NCBI GenBank assembly: GCA_016647705.1
Contig: CM028334.1
Span: 7,411,546 to 7,475,545 of the forward strand
Length of the DNA: 64,000 nucleotides
Source of the DNA: Eucommia ulmoides
Lineage: Eukaryota; Streptophyta; Magnoliopsida; Garryales; Eucommiaceae
Direction of reading: 5' to 3'
Shown here: piece by piece, positions 33,744 to 46,848 of the stretch
Numbering within the stretch: the stretch's first letter is position 1
Layout: every line of letters begins with the position of its first letter
The notes under the pieces: model-generated
Seen by the model: the letters and a program-made list of their open reading frames with translations, nothing else
Databases searched by the model: none
What the model was told of the DNA's origin: nothing
Translations under genes and position numbers: made by a program

Positions 33744-35884
33744 AACTTAGAATTTTGCTAGTTCTCGAGCAAAACACTAACACTAAACTAAACTAACTAA
33801 TAAACTAACCAACTAAAAATGAAAAACTAAACTAACACGAAAGAAGTATATGCATGTAAATATAAAGTTCAATTGAAATGGCCAATTTGTTCTTCCCTCA
33901 ACATCCCTAAATCGGATCAAGTTCGGGAAGTAACCCACACCAAGTGGTGTTCTAGAATTTCAACGATCAATATCAATAAAAACCATTCTAGATCCATTTG
34001 AAGTGTGTGTGTGAGAACTCAAATGTGTAATTAGTCAAATATCGGATTCAATTATTCAATCGTTAAGCTCATAACTTAAACCGTTGAAGGATTCAGGAAA
34101 ACCATACGCTTGATTGGAGTCTACTATCCACTAATGTAGGCTCGGATATTCACAGAGATCAATAGGGCTTGGTTTGGCTTTGGAGAACGACCACGGGTAT
34201 CACTGGAATAAAAATAGCAAATCGGTTTAATCGATCGATACCCGAGGTAAAATTGCTTGTCACTATCCTCTCTCATGACCCCCACACATTTAAAGTACAA
34301 CTCTGAATAAGAAACGAAAATCCTTGTATTCACTTGTCAAAAGAGAAGAAAATGAAAACGATATTCACATTTTTTTTAACAACATATTCCTAAATTAATT
34401 TGAATTATTACAATTTTAGGAGAGTGCAAAAAGAAGTTAGAGAAACACACCCCCAAACTTATTCGAATTTATAAAATTTTAGGAATATGTAAAAAGAAAT
34501 GATAGAAACACACCCCCAAACTTATTTTAGAAGCGTGCAAAAAGAAATACGAAAGTGACAAGTGAATACACTAATACTTGAATCAATAAAATTTTATCAA
34601 AAACCCGACCGCTCACTTGATTTCACTCAATTTTGAAAACTAGGTTTAGCGACATTGGGTTAGGAAAAATTTAATTGAAAGGAGTATTTGAATGTTTTCA
34701 GAATTGATTAGGTTATTAGCTTCGACAGGGGAAATAAGGAATGAAATTTTCAGGTTAGCTACAACGGTTCAAGCGAAAAATTGACTGCCTAAATCACGTC
34801 TCCGGAATTACCTCATCTAGGATTTCGCCTCAAGTTTTTCCCAAATCAAGTTTTAGTCTCCTCATTTTCTATCATGAGCTTAATATCGAATAATCAACGT
34901 CTAATCGTTCAGATAATTAAACATTGAGTTCAAATGTCATGCAATTTTTGGATCGAGATAATTTTTATCCAATCGACATATTAAGCACCCAAAACACACA
35001 AGGAAAGTATTACCCCCGACCTCAATATGCAATTAGGGGATAATTCTCATCATCGGGTTTTGACCTAAATGAACTCACATCTAAACATGCAAACACAACT
35101 TTATACATACACAAATCTAAACTAAATCTAATACTAACATACATAAATTAATCTAACACTACACATGCAAAAACAAAAATTAAACTAAACTAAACTAAAA
35201 ATTTAAAAACTAAAACATTCAAAATAATAAAATACATACTCAAAATAATGGTTCATCCTTTTCTACAAAAAATCAAAATGGATGAATATCCACTAAACTA
35301 ATCATTCATTCCATACCAATACATGCTTGAACAAAAGAAGTGTTCCTCAGTCAGCGAACCCGCTAGACATATAGCATTAATGCATACAAAATGGGTTGAA
35401 CACATACCTAGGGAATAAGACTTATTCCCTACTGTTCACCTGACGGAAATTCCTCTCCACCACTATCACATCGGAATGGAAATTGTGGTGGTTGCAAAAA
35501 GTGCGGCGGCAATGCCGAAGTGGTCGCACATGAACCTGTGGATTTGATCTGGCGCACACACTAATCACAACGTTTCAACAAAATATAAACAATGTAGCAT
35601 GCAATTTTGTTTCACACAATTTAACAATCCATAGACACTAAGTTATCACCAAAAATCAAACCAAAATCCCAAAATGATAAAGAAAATCTCGAAAATGGGG
35701 TTGAAAATTGATTTGTGGTGAATGATTTGGGGTGGAAAACACAAATTTTGGTAATGGAAGGATGATTTTTGAGTATTGGAACGATTTGAGAGTGAGGTTT
35801 TAGAGAGAATGTGGAGGTTTTTGGGGGAAGGAGCCTTGCGATTTCAATTTTTGAATGAACAAGGGCTGTTTAACTGCAGAAGGT

Positions 35885-36170
35885 CCACCGCTTAGGCGGT
35901 GGAGCCCTTTTCTTTAAAATCAATCCTTCTAACGAAATTTCGCCTAGGCGGTGGTTTTTTCGCTTAAGCGAAATTACACCAGTGTGAAAATATTTTATTC
36001 TGCTGCTAATCTGCCTAGGCGGTGGAGCGTATTTTCAAAATTTGTTGCATCCTGTATTTTTACAGCCTAAGCGGTGGTTCACCCTTAGGCGGTGGGCCGT
36101 TTTTGCTGAAAAACACACAACCTGTATTTTTACCACTTGAGCAGTGGTTCACCACTGAGGTGGTGGGCCT
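35885..36170. repeat. Cluster of palindromic CCGCCTAGGCGG-type motifs (interior cluster)
   Basis: About six variants of GCCTAGGCGGTGG or its complement, including CCACCGCTTAGGCGGTGG and GCCTAAGCGGTGG, occur in under 300 bp. The core CCGCCTAGGCGG is a perfect 12-bp palindrome. A second cluster lies in the LTR of the same fossil at 37985-38195. Confidence 0.7.
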
Positions 36171-37984
36171 GCAACTCCTACTTTCATGTTTTTCTCAAAT
36201 TTTCAAAATATAGCACCACCCTGTACGTTTTCATTTTGCTTGTTCAACGTGTTTAAACGTGAAACACTTCCCCAAGCGTCCATTCTCCTAAATTCACTTC
36301 CGAACACTTTCCGAAGCCATGCCGGCTTCCAAAAAGAATAAATAATCAAATAAATAGTAACAAAAATTGGATAATTTGATACCCTGAGTTTTATTTAAAA
36401 AAAAAATAGCGCTTGTTTTACCGTCACCAGCTAGACTTTCGTGTCACTAAGTATTTTTCACCAAAATTCCCCATAGACAAGGAATTTGGGCTCAAATGCT
36501 CAGTTGGATCAAGATCAAGGCTTTGAAGTCGGCTTCTCCTTTCAGTCCTTATCATTTGCAATAAGCTCAATCTCGGGATTGAGAATTAAGAATTCCAATC
36601 TTCTTCATCGTTTCTCGCATTGCTTGATCTCATTAACACAACGAAACAAAAATTAAAATAAAAAACAAAAAACAAAAATAAATGTCAGGATTAACACTTG
36701 ACCACTTAGTCACAATATCAACTTAAAATTCACACTAATTCCCGGCAACGGCGCCAAAAACTAGGTACGTTGACGGGACTAGAATACGATACATTTGCTT
36801 TCCTATTTAAAACTTAATTCCTGAGCCATTACCGCTTATCTTTTGCAATATTCAATAAAATTCACATTAATCCTCGGCAACGGCGCTAAAAACTTGGTAG
36901 GGCATAAAATGCGCCGCTACTTACTCTCGCAAGTATACGAGATCTAAGTTTTAATATAGTGAATCTTTGAAGATCAGATATTGTTCCCACAGAGAAGAGT
37001 GTGAATAATTGAATTCCGCAATTGATGTAGTCTCATGATATCCTAACGACGAAAGACATGAATTAAAATTAAACTAAGTTAAACTACAATTAGTGGATTA
37101 ATCATAACTAAGATGATTAATTAGGGATTGATTTCGTTCACTTAATACATATTTGATTTCGTTTAGTTAATAATGACAGAGTTTAGGTATCCGACAATAT
37201 CGGTGTGTAAACTCCTCCGCCACCTCTTCCGAGTGTATGACGGGGGAATACGCGACTTCGTGTCGACGAAGAGGTCCCCCTCAATGTCTTAACGACTCTA
37301 GGTCGCGTGAGTCTTGACCCAACGTCATCGATTGCACACTAATTAACGCCCTTTCGGGTCGTTAGGTCGTAACGATGTGTTTATCCTAGTCCGAATCCAG
37401 GGTTACTTCTCCCGAGTGTCAAACCCTAGATTTTCAAATCCAATCCTAATACCATAACAAGCATACTAAGATTGTCATCAAATGATAAACACAATCGAAC
37501 TTAAAAGCAACAACTGTTAAAGAAACATATATTAAACCAAACGAGTATTTACACAACTACACCTTTCCCTAACTAATTTTTAATTACACTAACATGTTCT
37601 TAGCCAATACAACAATAAATCAAGAGGAGATCATCAATATCAACAATAAACATTAAGTACAAAGATGGAAACAAGGGAAGAAAAACCAAATCTCAAAGTG
37701 GAGTAGTCCACTTTCGCCAAAGAACAATCCTCCCGAGCTTCCTTTTCTCCGTTGATGAACTTCCTCTTCTAGCTCTTCAAGGTTTGGCCAAGAACACCTC
37801 CTAAACTAATCTAATCTACTTCCTAAATTACCTAAACCTAACTAAGGTGGGAGGAAGCTCTCTAGAGCATCAACCGGGGCCTTCTTTCATGTCTATCTCT
37901 TTTTGAGGTTTGGTGGAGAAAGGGGTTTAATAGGTAAGGTTTGGAAATATCTTCAAAATATTTGAAAACAGATATTTCTGCGCA

Positions 37985-38195
37985 GAGTGTCACCGCCTAA
38001 GCGGTGGTTCACCGCTTAGGCGGTGGCTTAAGTCGGTTAAGTTTCTGTCGGATCTTTGCCTAGGCGGTGGCTACTGGCATAACATTCTGATCTTTTCTCG
38101 CCTAGGCAGTTGTTTTCTCGCCTAGGCGGTGGTTCAGCCCTTCAGCACTCCAACATTCTGCCTCTTTTTCGCCTAGGCGGTGGTCTTCATTCACC
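37985..38195. repeat. Cluster of palindromic CCGCCTAGGCGG-type motifs (LTR cluster)
   Basis: It begins with GCCTAAGCGGTG, GTT, CACCGCTTAGGC, a perfect 12-bp stem with a 3-base loop, followed by at least four more GCCTAGGCGGTGG variants in 200 bp. Confidence 0.72.
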
Positions 38196-38702
38196 GAAAT
38201 CCTGTTTTTCACATTTTGTTCACCGTTTCTCCACCGTTTTCACTTGTTTATCGCCCTTTAACGTCCCTTCACATGTTTTATACTAAAACAAACTAAAACA
38301 CAATTAAATATAACTAAAACGCTTGAAAATTAAAAAAATCGGTTTAGAAATAGTAGGTTTTTCACACCTATTAGCCGGCATGGGTTGAGACGTGCCCCTG
38401 CCTGGCATAATCTTCACACTTCATCCTTGGTTAGGAACGGCCCCCGTTGGAGAATTGTTGATACGTGGCAGTCTTCCATTGGTTGCGTGAGAGTGACTAT
38501 TTTTACACTCATCAAAGACTATTGAAACACTTTTGGAATAAAATGAATTTTTCCAATTAAGGATGGATCATCAAAGGATTTAGGGGCTTATTTGGTTATT
38601 TTATTTTATTCGACATTTGTTTTTCAGAAGAGGAGACTAGTGCATATAATGACAATTCTCTTTTCCATTAAGGAGGGTCTTATTCTTTTTAATTATTTAT
38701 TA

Positions 38703-39793
38703 GGGTTAATTATATTTTATCTTCTTGTGATTTGGTCCATTTACACTTCAGCCCCTTGTGGTTTAAACGTCGCCACTTACCCCTCTGTTGTTTTGGACTT
38801 AAGTGCAACGGTTAAAATTAGGGGTAATTGTGTCTGTTCACTTTGAAATTAAGGGTAATTTTGTCATTTTGTTCTAACTAATTCAAGGGATCTATTTGCA
38901 AAATTTTCAAAAATTAAGAGGGTCAAAATGTATTTCTTTTCCAAAATTTCCTTTGTTCTCTCTCCCCTCCCGACGACGGTGGCTGTGGCAAAGCTTCCGA
39001 CGTCTCTCTCTCTCTTCTGCCCATCTCCGGACACGTATCCTCCAACCTCTTCTCTCTCTCTCTTTTGGGTACCAACCACCCCCATACCGGCCACCATCCA
39101 CCGCGCTAGCCACCCCCAACCCAACCATCCATACCGGCCACTCCAAACATCCAGGCCAAACCACCACCACTCATCACGCATATACATATACATATTCATA
39201 AACACACACACACACACATACACACAAACACACACAGAGAAATAGAGATCGATTTCGAAATTGAAATCGAAGATGGCGGTGAAGGAGAGGACGAAGATGG
39301 CAGAAGACAACGACGTGGCGGTGGCTAGAGAAGACGACAACGACGGCAGTGGCTGAAGAAGGCGACGACGACAATTATGAAAGGAGTGCCACCGCCGAGC
39401 ATGGCCATCCAGCGGAATCGCAGTCGGAGATGGGTACTTGGGATTCTCTTCCTCTGTCTCGTGGGTGAGTCAGAATCGCAGTCAGAGGTTGGCCGGCGAG
39501 TGAGATGGGAGTTGGAGGAAGAAGATGATAATAGAGAAAATACATTTATGGCCCTTTAAGTTTTTAAATAGTATTAAAATAGTCCTTACCAGATTTTTTT
39601 AAGGGTATAAATGTCATTTCATACTATTTAACAGATTTCTGTTGACTTCCATCCATTGACCGCTAGAGTAAACAGAAAATGTAACTGTTGCACTTAAATT
39701 CAAGATCACAGGGGGGTAAGTGGCAACGTTTAAACTACAAGGGAGTAAATTGAAAATGGGCCAAACCACAAGGGGATAAAGTGTAATTGACCC
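38703..39793 (+). mobile_element. Mutator-like element, possible Pack-MULE (1091 bp)
   Basis: Inverted ends of about 115 bp: left GGGTTAATTATATTTTATC and right GATAAAGTGTAATTGACCC. An exact 9-bp direct repeat, TATTTATTA, flanks it (38694-38702 and 39794-39802). The interior is GC-rich, with a CT-rich leader, a CA run at 39203-39236 and an open frame from 39377. No transposase is seen. Confidence 0.85.
39377..39559 (+). pseudogene. Candidate captured first exon with a signal-peptide-like start
   Basis: The frame encodes a 60-aa peptide with basic residues followed by WVLGILFLCLVGESES, which looks like a signal peptide. A strong splice-donor-like GTGAGT starts at 39465, directly after the hydrophobic segment. 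A CT-rich, 5'-UTR-like leader precedes it. This is the layout of a first exon taken up by a Mutator-like element, but the parent gene is not recognised. It could also be chance coding in GC-rich sequence. Confidence 0.35.
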
Positions 39794-40866
39794 TATTTAT
39801 TATATATTGGGGAGAAAACTACTGCTTTTGACTTGTTTTTATTTCTCTTTTTCTCATTTTCTTTCGGCAGCAGGGGTTTTTGAGACTTTTTATCTTTTTC
39901 ATTTTTTATTTTATTTCTTCTTTTCTTTTTATTTTTTGTTTCTTGGCTTCTGCCGGTTGGAATTTGTGGGTTTTCATGAGGAAATGTTGAACATCTTTTG
40001 GAGAAGAACGACGAAGATGAATGGTTAAGGCGAAATCAAGTTAGGCTGTATTCGTTTTAAGATTTTCGTAATGTTGTTTTAATTTTTAGTTCTATTTTAC
40101 ATGTGTATAAGATTGTATGACGATGAATTGAGTTTCTTACATTGTTTATAAAATTAATAATAGTCTTTATCATTTTTTTAATGTTAGAAATAATTTATTG
40201 GTATTTTTGGGATAAATTTAATACCTGTGGTTTAGATCCAACTGTTATATAATCATATTTAATCAATACAGTTTAATAGGATGTGTTATGTTTAGGGATT
40301 AATTCACTGTAGATTAGTAGGAATAAAATCCTAAAGATAATTCATACCGATTAAACGGTCGATTAATCGATGTATTTGATAGGATGAACTATACTTAGAG
40401 ATTGGTTCACTATAGATTAGGAACCGAATCCCGAAGATAGTCCATGCCGATTAAATAGTCGTACTTTTGTTGTAATTTTTCTTATAGTTAAATTACTTCA
40501 TTATATACAAAATCAAAATAGATAAAGAAATAAAATGCAATAGAATAATCGAAAGACGAATGCATGCCCTCAACCCGGTTATTTATTATTTAATATTTTA
40601 AATTAATTATTTTTCTATTTTTTTATAATTAAAAATCCAAAACCAATCTTGTTAAATTCAACCAAAAAATAAGACAAAAATTAATAATTACAAGCCAATT
40701 ACTGTGGTTCGACATCCGAACTTAAGCATTATACTACGATATATTCTGCGTTTGAATTGGGTATTAAATTTGAGCGATCAAATTTTGGCGCCGTTGCTAG
40801 GGATTGACAATATTAATTATTAATTTTTGCTTATTTCTCATCCATTTGTGTATATCCATATTTTAC

Positions 40867-40911
<45 letters not shown>

Positions 40912-40912
40912 T
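40867..40912. repeat. (ATT)n microsatellite
   Basis: About 15 ATT units inside the gypsy-type fossil. Confidence 0.9.
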
Positions 40913-41067
40913 CATTGTTACCGTGCAAGTGCTACTTTATCTTCACAAATTAGAATTTTGTAACCAGGTTCTTGAATTTAATTATCACTGCTGCTATTTA
41001 CGAAAATCAAGTTATACGTTCTAATTTGTAACTCTTCTTTGTTTTAGTGTAATATCTCTTCTAAATA

Positions 41068-41069
<2 letters not shown>

Positions 41070-41144
<75 letters not shown>
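41070..41144. repeat. (TA)n microsatellite
   Basis: About 37 TA units, the longest in the window, inside the gypsy-type fossil. Confidence 0.92.
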
Positions 41145-41149
<5 letters not shown>

Positions 41150-44100
41150 CTTAAAAAAAAATTGGGACTAGGGTGGATGGATAATACCCTTAAGAGATTG
41201 GCCACTTCAATTATGGAACTTATGCAGTCTAATCTCACAAGACCACAACCCGACTTATATTCATGTAATGTATATCAGAATCCAAATCAACTCACCAATC
41301 AATATCCTTACAATTTCTAAAATCGCACATGTTCCTATAATAATATTTATCCCGATCCATATTATTCACCGCCCGAGTATAATCAATATTCAAATAATTA
41401 TGAGTGGGATTAACATTATTATAGTGAACATTCGGGGTTGAACTTATACGACCAACCCTTCTACCAACCCCAAACTCAACCGTTTAATCAATATAATCAA
41501 CCTACTAGGAACCCACAGATTGATGAATTGATATCTACAATAAAGAAACAAATGATTCAATCTCAACAACAATTATTCGATTCGAAATCCCAAGCTATTG
41601 CTAGACTAGAGACCTGAATCGAGCAACTCACCGAAGCATTGAATGAGAAGAGTGGTCTGGAGAATGAGAGTGATATTGAAGAGACATTGATAGGACCACA
41701 ACTGAGTGTAACAAGTGAGGAACCAAACGATATTTTCCCGAGCTTGAGCCAAACACTTTTTGCGAGATACATTTGGTGCCTCAGGCACTGTTTAATTAAT
41801 GTTTGGCCCAACCGTCACCGTTTAGTGAGACAGAGAAGCAAGTGGAATACAAGAGTGAAGGTGGGTGGGCGAATGTAGGAATTAAGAATACGTAAATGGA
41901 AGAGATCGTGGTAGAAAAGAATGAGGAAGATGAGACCTAACACTTAGAGATACATTTAAATCATCTTCCTTCGATCGAAACATTCATAATGCCCACGATA
42001 ACGCATCCGAAAATTAATGTTTACATTCTTGATGCAGTAGACCAATAGGCAACCCAGATTTCGGATGATTCTTGTTATATTCAATTGGGTGATGAAACTC
42101 AGCTTTTATTGGGGGTCTTTATAAAAAAAACAAAAACAAAAAAGTCCCATAGAAAAGAAATGAGATTTGATCCGGGAAAGAAGCTGAGAAATTTGGGAGT
42201 CAAGTGTGAGTCATCCTTACTCGATTGGAGGATGATAAAGCAAAAGGTAAGGAGCGAGTTGCTCCATTATGGTTAGGAGATTTGAGACACCCATCGTTTG
42301 GCTGAAGACGTTAAATTTAACATTAAGTGGGAGGTAACCCATTGAAATAACAAAAAAAATAAAAAATAATAAATAATTTTTTTTTATTAATAATAAAAAA
42401 CGCACACAAATAATAATAATAATAAAAAATAATAATAAAAAATAAAAATAAAATTATTATGGAAATAAAGGACACTCACAAAATACTTAATCTTGCACCT
42501 TTTGTTTCCATGCGTGCATATTTGACAGGTTTTGTGGTGTTTCTAAGAATTTCTACAGCAAGTCCAAACCACTTTAACATCAAGTTGTCCCGTTCCCTTA
42601 CTTTAATTATTTTCATTGAGGACAATGCTAGAACTAAGCTTGGAGGAGGGTTATCTTATGTTAATAAAAATAATAATAGTAAAAAAAATTGCACATTTAC
42701 GTCTTTGAAAATATTTTATTATTTGATACATGCAAATCTTTAGGGGTAAAATTGTTTTATGATGAAAGTTTCACTTAAATTAGTTGCAAGTTGCACTACC
42801 CTAATTTTAAGTTTGGTAATCGTAACTCATGTTAGCGAATTGTTGAATAATAGTTAAAAATATGAATTTCTGTTCTTCTCTCTAATAATAATAATAAAAA
42901 AAAATTGTGAAACAAAATAAAAAAATAAAAAATTGAAATGATCAGTTAATCCCAAAGTTTAGGATGTTCGAGTAATTAAGCTTTTTAGGGTGTCTCAACA
43001 CCTAATGACCCAAGCCAACTGGATTGAGATTATTGGCCCAACACTCGCTACATGGACACCCTATAAAGCCCAGAGGGACTAATATTGTACACATCAATTA
43101 ATAAAAAAAAATAAAAACGTTACTATGAAAAAAAATATTAAAGAGAAGAATAAAGTCCTTTTGAGGTTGAAATTCATCAAGTTGCTAATGTTTATCGAGA
43201 TAACTCATACTTGATATTGAGTCACTAGAACAAAGTAAGACTTAGAATAAACTTGGGTGTTTACTGATAGAAATAATAATTATCTCTTTCGATACACATG
43301 TATTTCACTAATAAATATATTTTTGAATTCTACATATTGTGCTTAATAGATTATCGTAAGAGATATAGATGTTTGTAGGTATCATCATTGTAAACCTTCA
43401 CTAGACTAAAACTCGTCCACTAGGGATCGTCTAGGGGTTTAAAGACTTATTACATATGTTAAATGCAATTGTGTTCCCTATGAAAGTGACCTTTTACATT
43501 TTCTTAGATTTTTGTTTTGCTCGAGGACTAACAAAATGTAAGTGTGGGAGTGTGATCGTTCTTAATTTTATACCAAAATTCCACCTTTAAATTATTATTT
43601 TGTTAGTTTTTTTAGCAATTTTTAATTAGTGATAAAATAATTTATTGATTTGTAGGAATAAACTCAGAAATAATGAAATGATGAAAAAAGACGAAGAAAA
43701 TAACTAGAACAATAATTGAGTAAGAACCATTGCGACCGTAAAATTAAACTGACCCGAGATCCGATCCGGCTTGCAACTCGTGTCCTGTTGTTTGTAATGG
43801 TTCCAGCAAGGAACCGTCACCTTTGAAAAAGGGCCAATCATGGGGTTCTTGAGACTTCTCTTCTTTTTCATTTTTTTTATTTCTTCTTTTCTATTTATTT
43901 TTGTTTCTTGGCTTCTGCCGACTGGAATTTGTGGGTCTTCCTGAGGTAATGTTGGACATCTTTTGGAGAGAGAACAATCACCATGAACGACTAAGGTGAA
44001 ACCGGGTTAAGCTGTATTCGTTTTAAGATTTTCGTAATGTTGTTTTAATTTCTAGTTCTATTTTACATGTGTATAAGATTGTATGACGAGAAATTAATGT

Positions 44101-44779
44101 TCTTACATTGTTTATGAAATTAATAATAGTTTTATCATTTTTAAATGTTAAAAATAATTTATTGGTACTTTTGGATTAGATTTAAAACCTGTGGTTTAGA
44201 TCCAACCGTTATATAATTAGTTTTATTACAATCAATATGGTTTAATATGATGAGTTATGCTTAGAGATTGATTCACAGTAGATTAGTAGGAATCGAATCT
44301 CGAAGATAATTCATACCGATTAAACAGTCAATTAATCGACGTATTTGATAGGATGAACTATGCTTAGAGATTAGTTCATCATAGATTATAAACTGAATCC
44401 CGAAGATAGTCCATGCTGATTAATAGTTGTACTTTCGTTGTAATTTTTCTTGTAGTTAAATTACTTTATTATATACATAATCAAAATAGATAAAGAAATA
44501 AAATGCATTATAATAATCGAAAGACGAATGTATACCCTTAACCTGGTTATTTATCATTTAGTATTTTAATTTAATTATTTTTCTATTTTTTATAATTAAA
44601 AATCCAAAATCAATCTCGTTAAATTCAACCGAAAAATAAAATAAGAATTAATAATTACAATTCAATCCTTGCGGTTCGACACCGAAACTTAAGCATTATA
44701 CTACGATATATTTTGCGCTTAAATTGGATATTAAATTTGAGTGATTAGTTGAAATTGGATATTAAATTTGAGCGATTAG

Positions 44780-46848
44780 TTGCCCCTTGAACAAATCCAG
44801 TCATCCACACCTAGCCTAGAAGTAAACCAGAATCTAGATTACCTTGACACTAACCTGCCCCAAACACCGCAAACATCACCCTCTCCCACCACGACAACAA
44901 CGTCTAGTCCCTCTTCACCACCACCGTTATCCGTTTCATCACCAGTACCTCGATTGCGTCATAACACTCATGCTCCCAATTATCTTCAACACTACCACGT
45001 TGAAGCCTTATTGCCCACTCGGTCTTTCCCGTCATCAACTTCGGCATTGGTTGGTCAAGCAGGTACTCTTTGCCCCTTATCTCATATTCTTTCCTATGAT
45101 AGATTATCTTCGCCCCACAGGGCTTTTGCCACCTCTATTTCTGCTGTCAAAACACCAACCAATTTTTCACAAGCTATTAGGGATCCCTAATGGCGTCAAG
45201 CCATGCAACAATAACATCAGGCCCTTGAGGCTAATGGCACCTGGTCTCTATAATCACTCTATCCGAACAAGAAACCTGTTGGCTGCAAGTGGGTCTACAA
45301 GATCAAGTTTAATTTAGATTGATCGGTTGAACACTATAAAGGACAATTGGTTGTAATGGGGTGTAGCCAGATTGAAGGTTTTGATTACTTTGAGACTTTT
45401 GCCCCAGTCACCATGCTTGTTACTGTTCATCTTCTTCTCGCCATGGTTGCCACTCAACAATGACACTTTTCCAGCTCGATGTTAATAATGCCTTCCTCCA
45501 TGGCGACCTTGAGGAGGAAGTCCACATGTCTTTACCTCCCGATTTTGGACTAAAGTGGAAGACTCAGGTATGTAAGTTTCACAAACTCCTGTATAGACTT
45601 AAGCAAGCCTCCTATTAATGGTTTATTAAATTTTTCATGGCACTCAAACTTGAGGGTTTTCATCAATTCAAGTCAGATCATTCACGCTTGGTCCGAACCC
45701 GAGGTAGCATCTTCACTGCTCTTCTTGTTTATGTGGATGATGTCATTTTGGCAGGGAATAGTCTACAGGACATTGAAAAAATTACAACTCATCTCATGCA
45801 GCAATTCAAACTAAGAACCTTGGTAAATTAAAATACTTTATGGGCTTAGAAATTACTCGCTCCAGCAAAGGAATTGTCATTTTATAGCGTAAATATGCTC
45901 TTGAGATACTAGAAGATGCAAGGTATCTTGGTGTTAAGCCTGCCAATACCCCTATGGAGCAGAATTTATTACTAAGCAAGGATGAAGGGGAGTGTATCAG
46001 TGATCCTTCCGCCTATCGAAGACTTATTGGAAGTTTGATATATTTGACAATTACTCGACCATACCTGGCATATGCAGTCCATATCCTTAGTCAATACATG
46101 GATAAGCCTCGCACCCCGCATCTAGAAGTAGCTCAATGAGTGCAATGCTATATCAAACAAGCACTGGGACAAGAGAATGTACTATTGGCAACTAGACCAA
46201 TACAATTAAATGCCTTTTGTAATGCAGATTGGGCCAAATGTCAGGACACAAGGCGATCAACCACGGGTTATTGTGTGTTTCTCGGACATTCATTGATTTC
46301 TTGGAAGACTAAAAAGCAAAACACAGTCTCACGGTCCAGTGTAGAAGCAGAATATTGTTCTATGGCATCGGTTTGCTGTGAGGTAACTTGGCTACGATAA
46401 ATTCTACACGATTTGGGCATTAACTGCTCGTAACCATCCAAGTTGTATTGTGACAATCAGGCAGCCCTCCACATTGTGTTAAATTTGGTATTTCATGAAC
46501 GAACCAAGCATATAGAGATTGATTGCCAACTTGTGAGGGAAAAGATTTAGGCCAGGCTGATCAAAACTTTCCATGTTTCCACCTTGAAGCAACCGACAAA
46601 CATTTTCACCAAGTCTTTGTGCACTCCAAGGTTTTCTGCTTTGCCTAACAAGTTGGGAATAATTAACATATATTCCAACTTGAGGAATAATGTTAAGGAG
46701 GATTTTCAGGATACTAAAAGTTGACTGACAACTTATAGATTATTGCATAGATTTTGTTTCCTTTTTGATACATATTTAGATTAGGAAATAGCCATGTAGT
46801 TATGTGATAATAGAATTACAATCTTCTTCATCAATCCATTTTACATCA
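44780..46848 (+). mobile_element. Copia element fragment with 3' LTR, plus strand
   Basis: Plus-strand pieces read, in order, as the end of integrase, reverse transcriptase ([23 protein letters not shown]) and RNase H ([41 protein letters not shown]). A purine-rich tract and a 158-bp LTR (46691-46848, TG...CA) follow. The 5' LTR, gag and most of integrase are missing, and it directly abuts the end of the gypsy-type fossil. It has many disruptions. The lineage resembles Ale/Retrofit. Confidence 0.85.

Larger units (their letters stand above)
33744..38514 (-). mobile_element. Gypsy-type non-coding LTR element fossil (5' LTR and interior)
   Basis: On the minus strand, an LTR of about 1620 bp (36895-38514, TG...CA) is followed by AGTTTTTAGCGCCGTTGCCG, a leader sequence common after gypsy-type LTRs; a second copy of that leader motif lies at 36741-36766. 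The interior (33744-36894) has no recognisable gag or pol. At its 3' side GTTTTGCTCGAGAACTAGC (about 33755-33775) resembles the motif just before the 3' LTR of such elements. No matching 3' LTR is visible. The element looks broken and non-autonomous. Confidence 0.6.
39868..44778 (+). mobile_element. Gypsy-type non-autonomous LTR element fossil with partial 5' LTR
   Basis: Direct repeats: a 5' LTR lacking its beginning (39868-40780) and a 3' LTR (43551-44778, about 1.23 kb). Both contain GGCTTCTGCCG and GCTGTATTCGTTTTAAGATT. After the 5' LTR comes TTTTGGCGCCGTTGCTAGGG, the leader seen after gypsy-type LTRs. Just before the 3' LTR are GTTTTGCTCGAGGACTAAC and a purine-rich AGTGTGGGAG. The 2.8-kb interior has only a short gag-like low-complexity trace (41400-41880) and no pol, so it fits a large-retrotransposon-derivative type. 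By eye the LTRs differ by well over 10 percent, so it is old. It is broken. Confidence 0.72.

Noticed and set aside
40827-41238. Tyrosine- and isoleucine-tyrosine-repeat open frames
   Set aside because: They are translations of the ATT and TA microsatellites.
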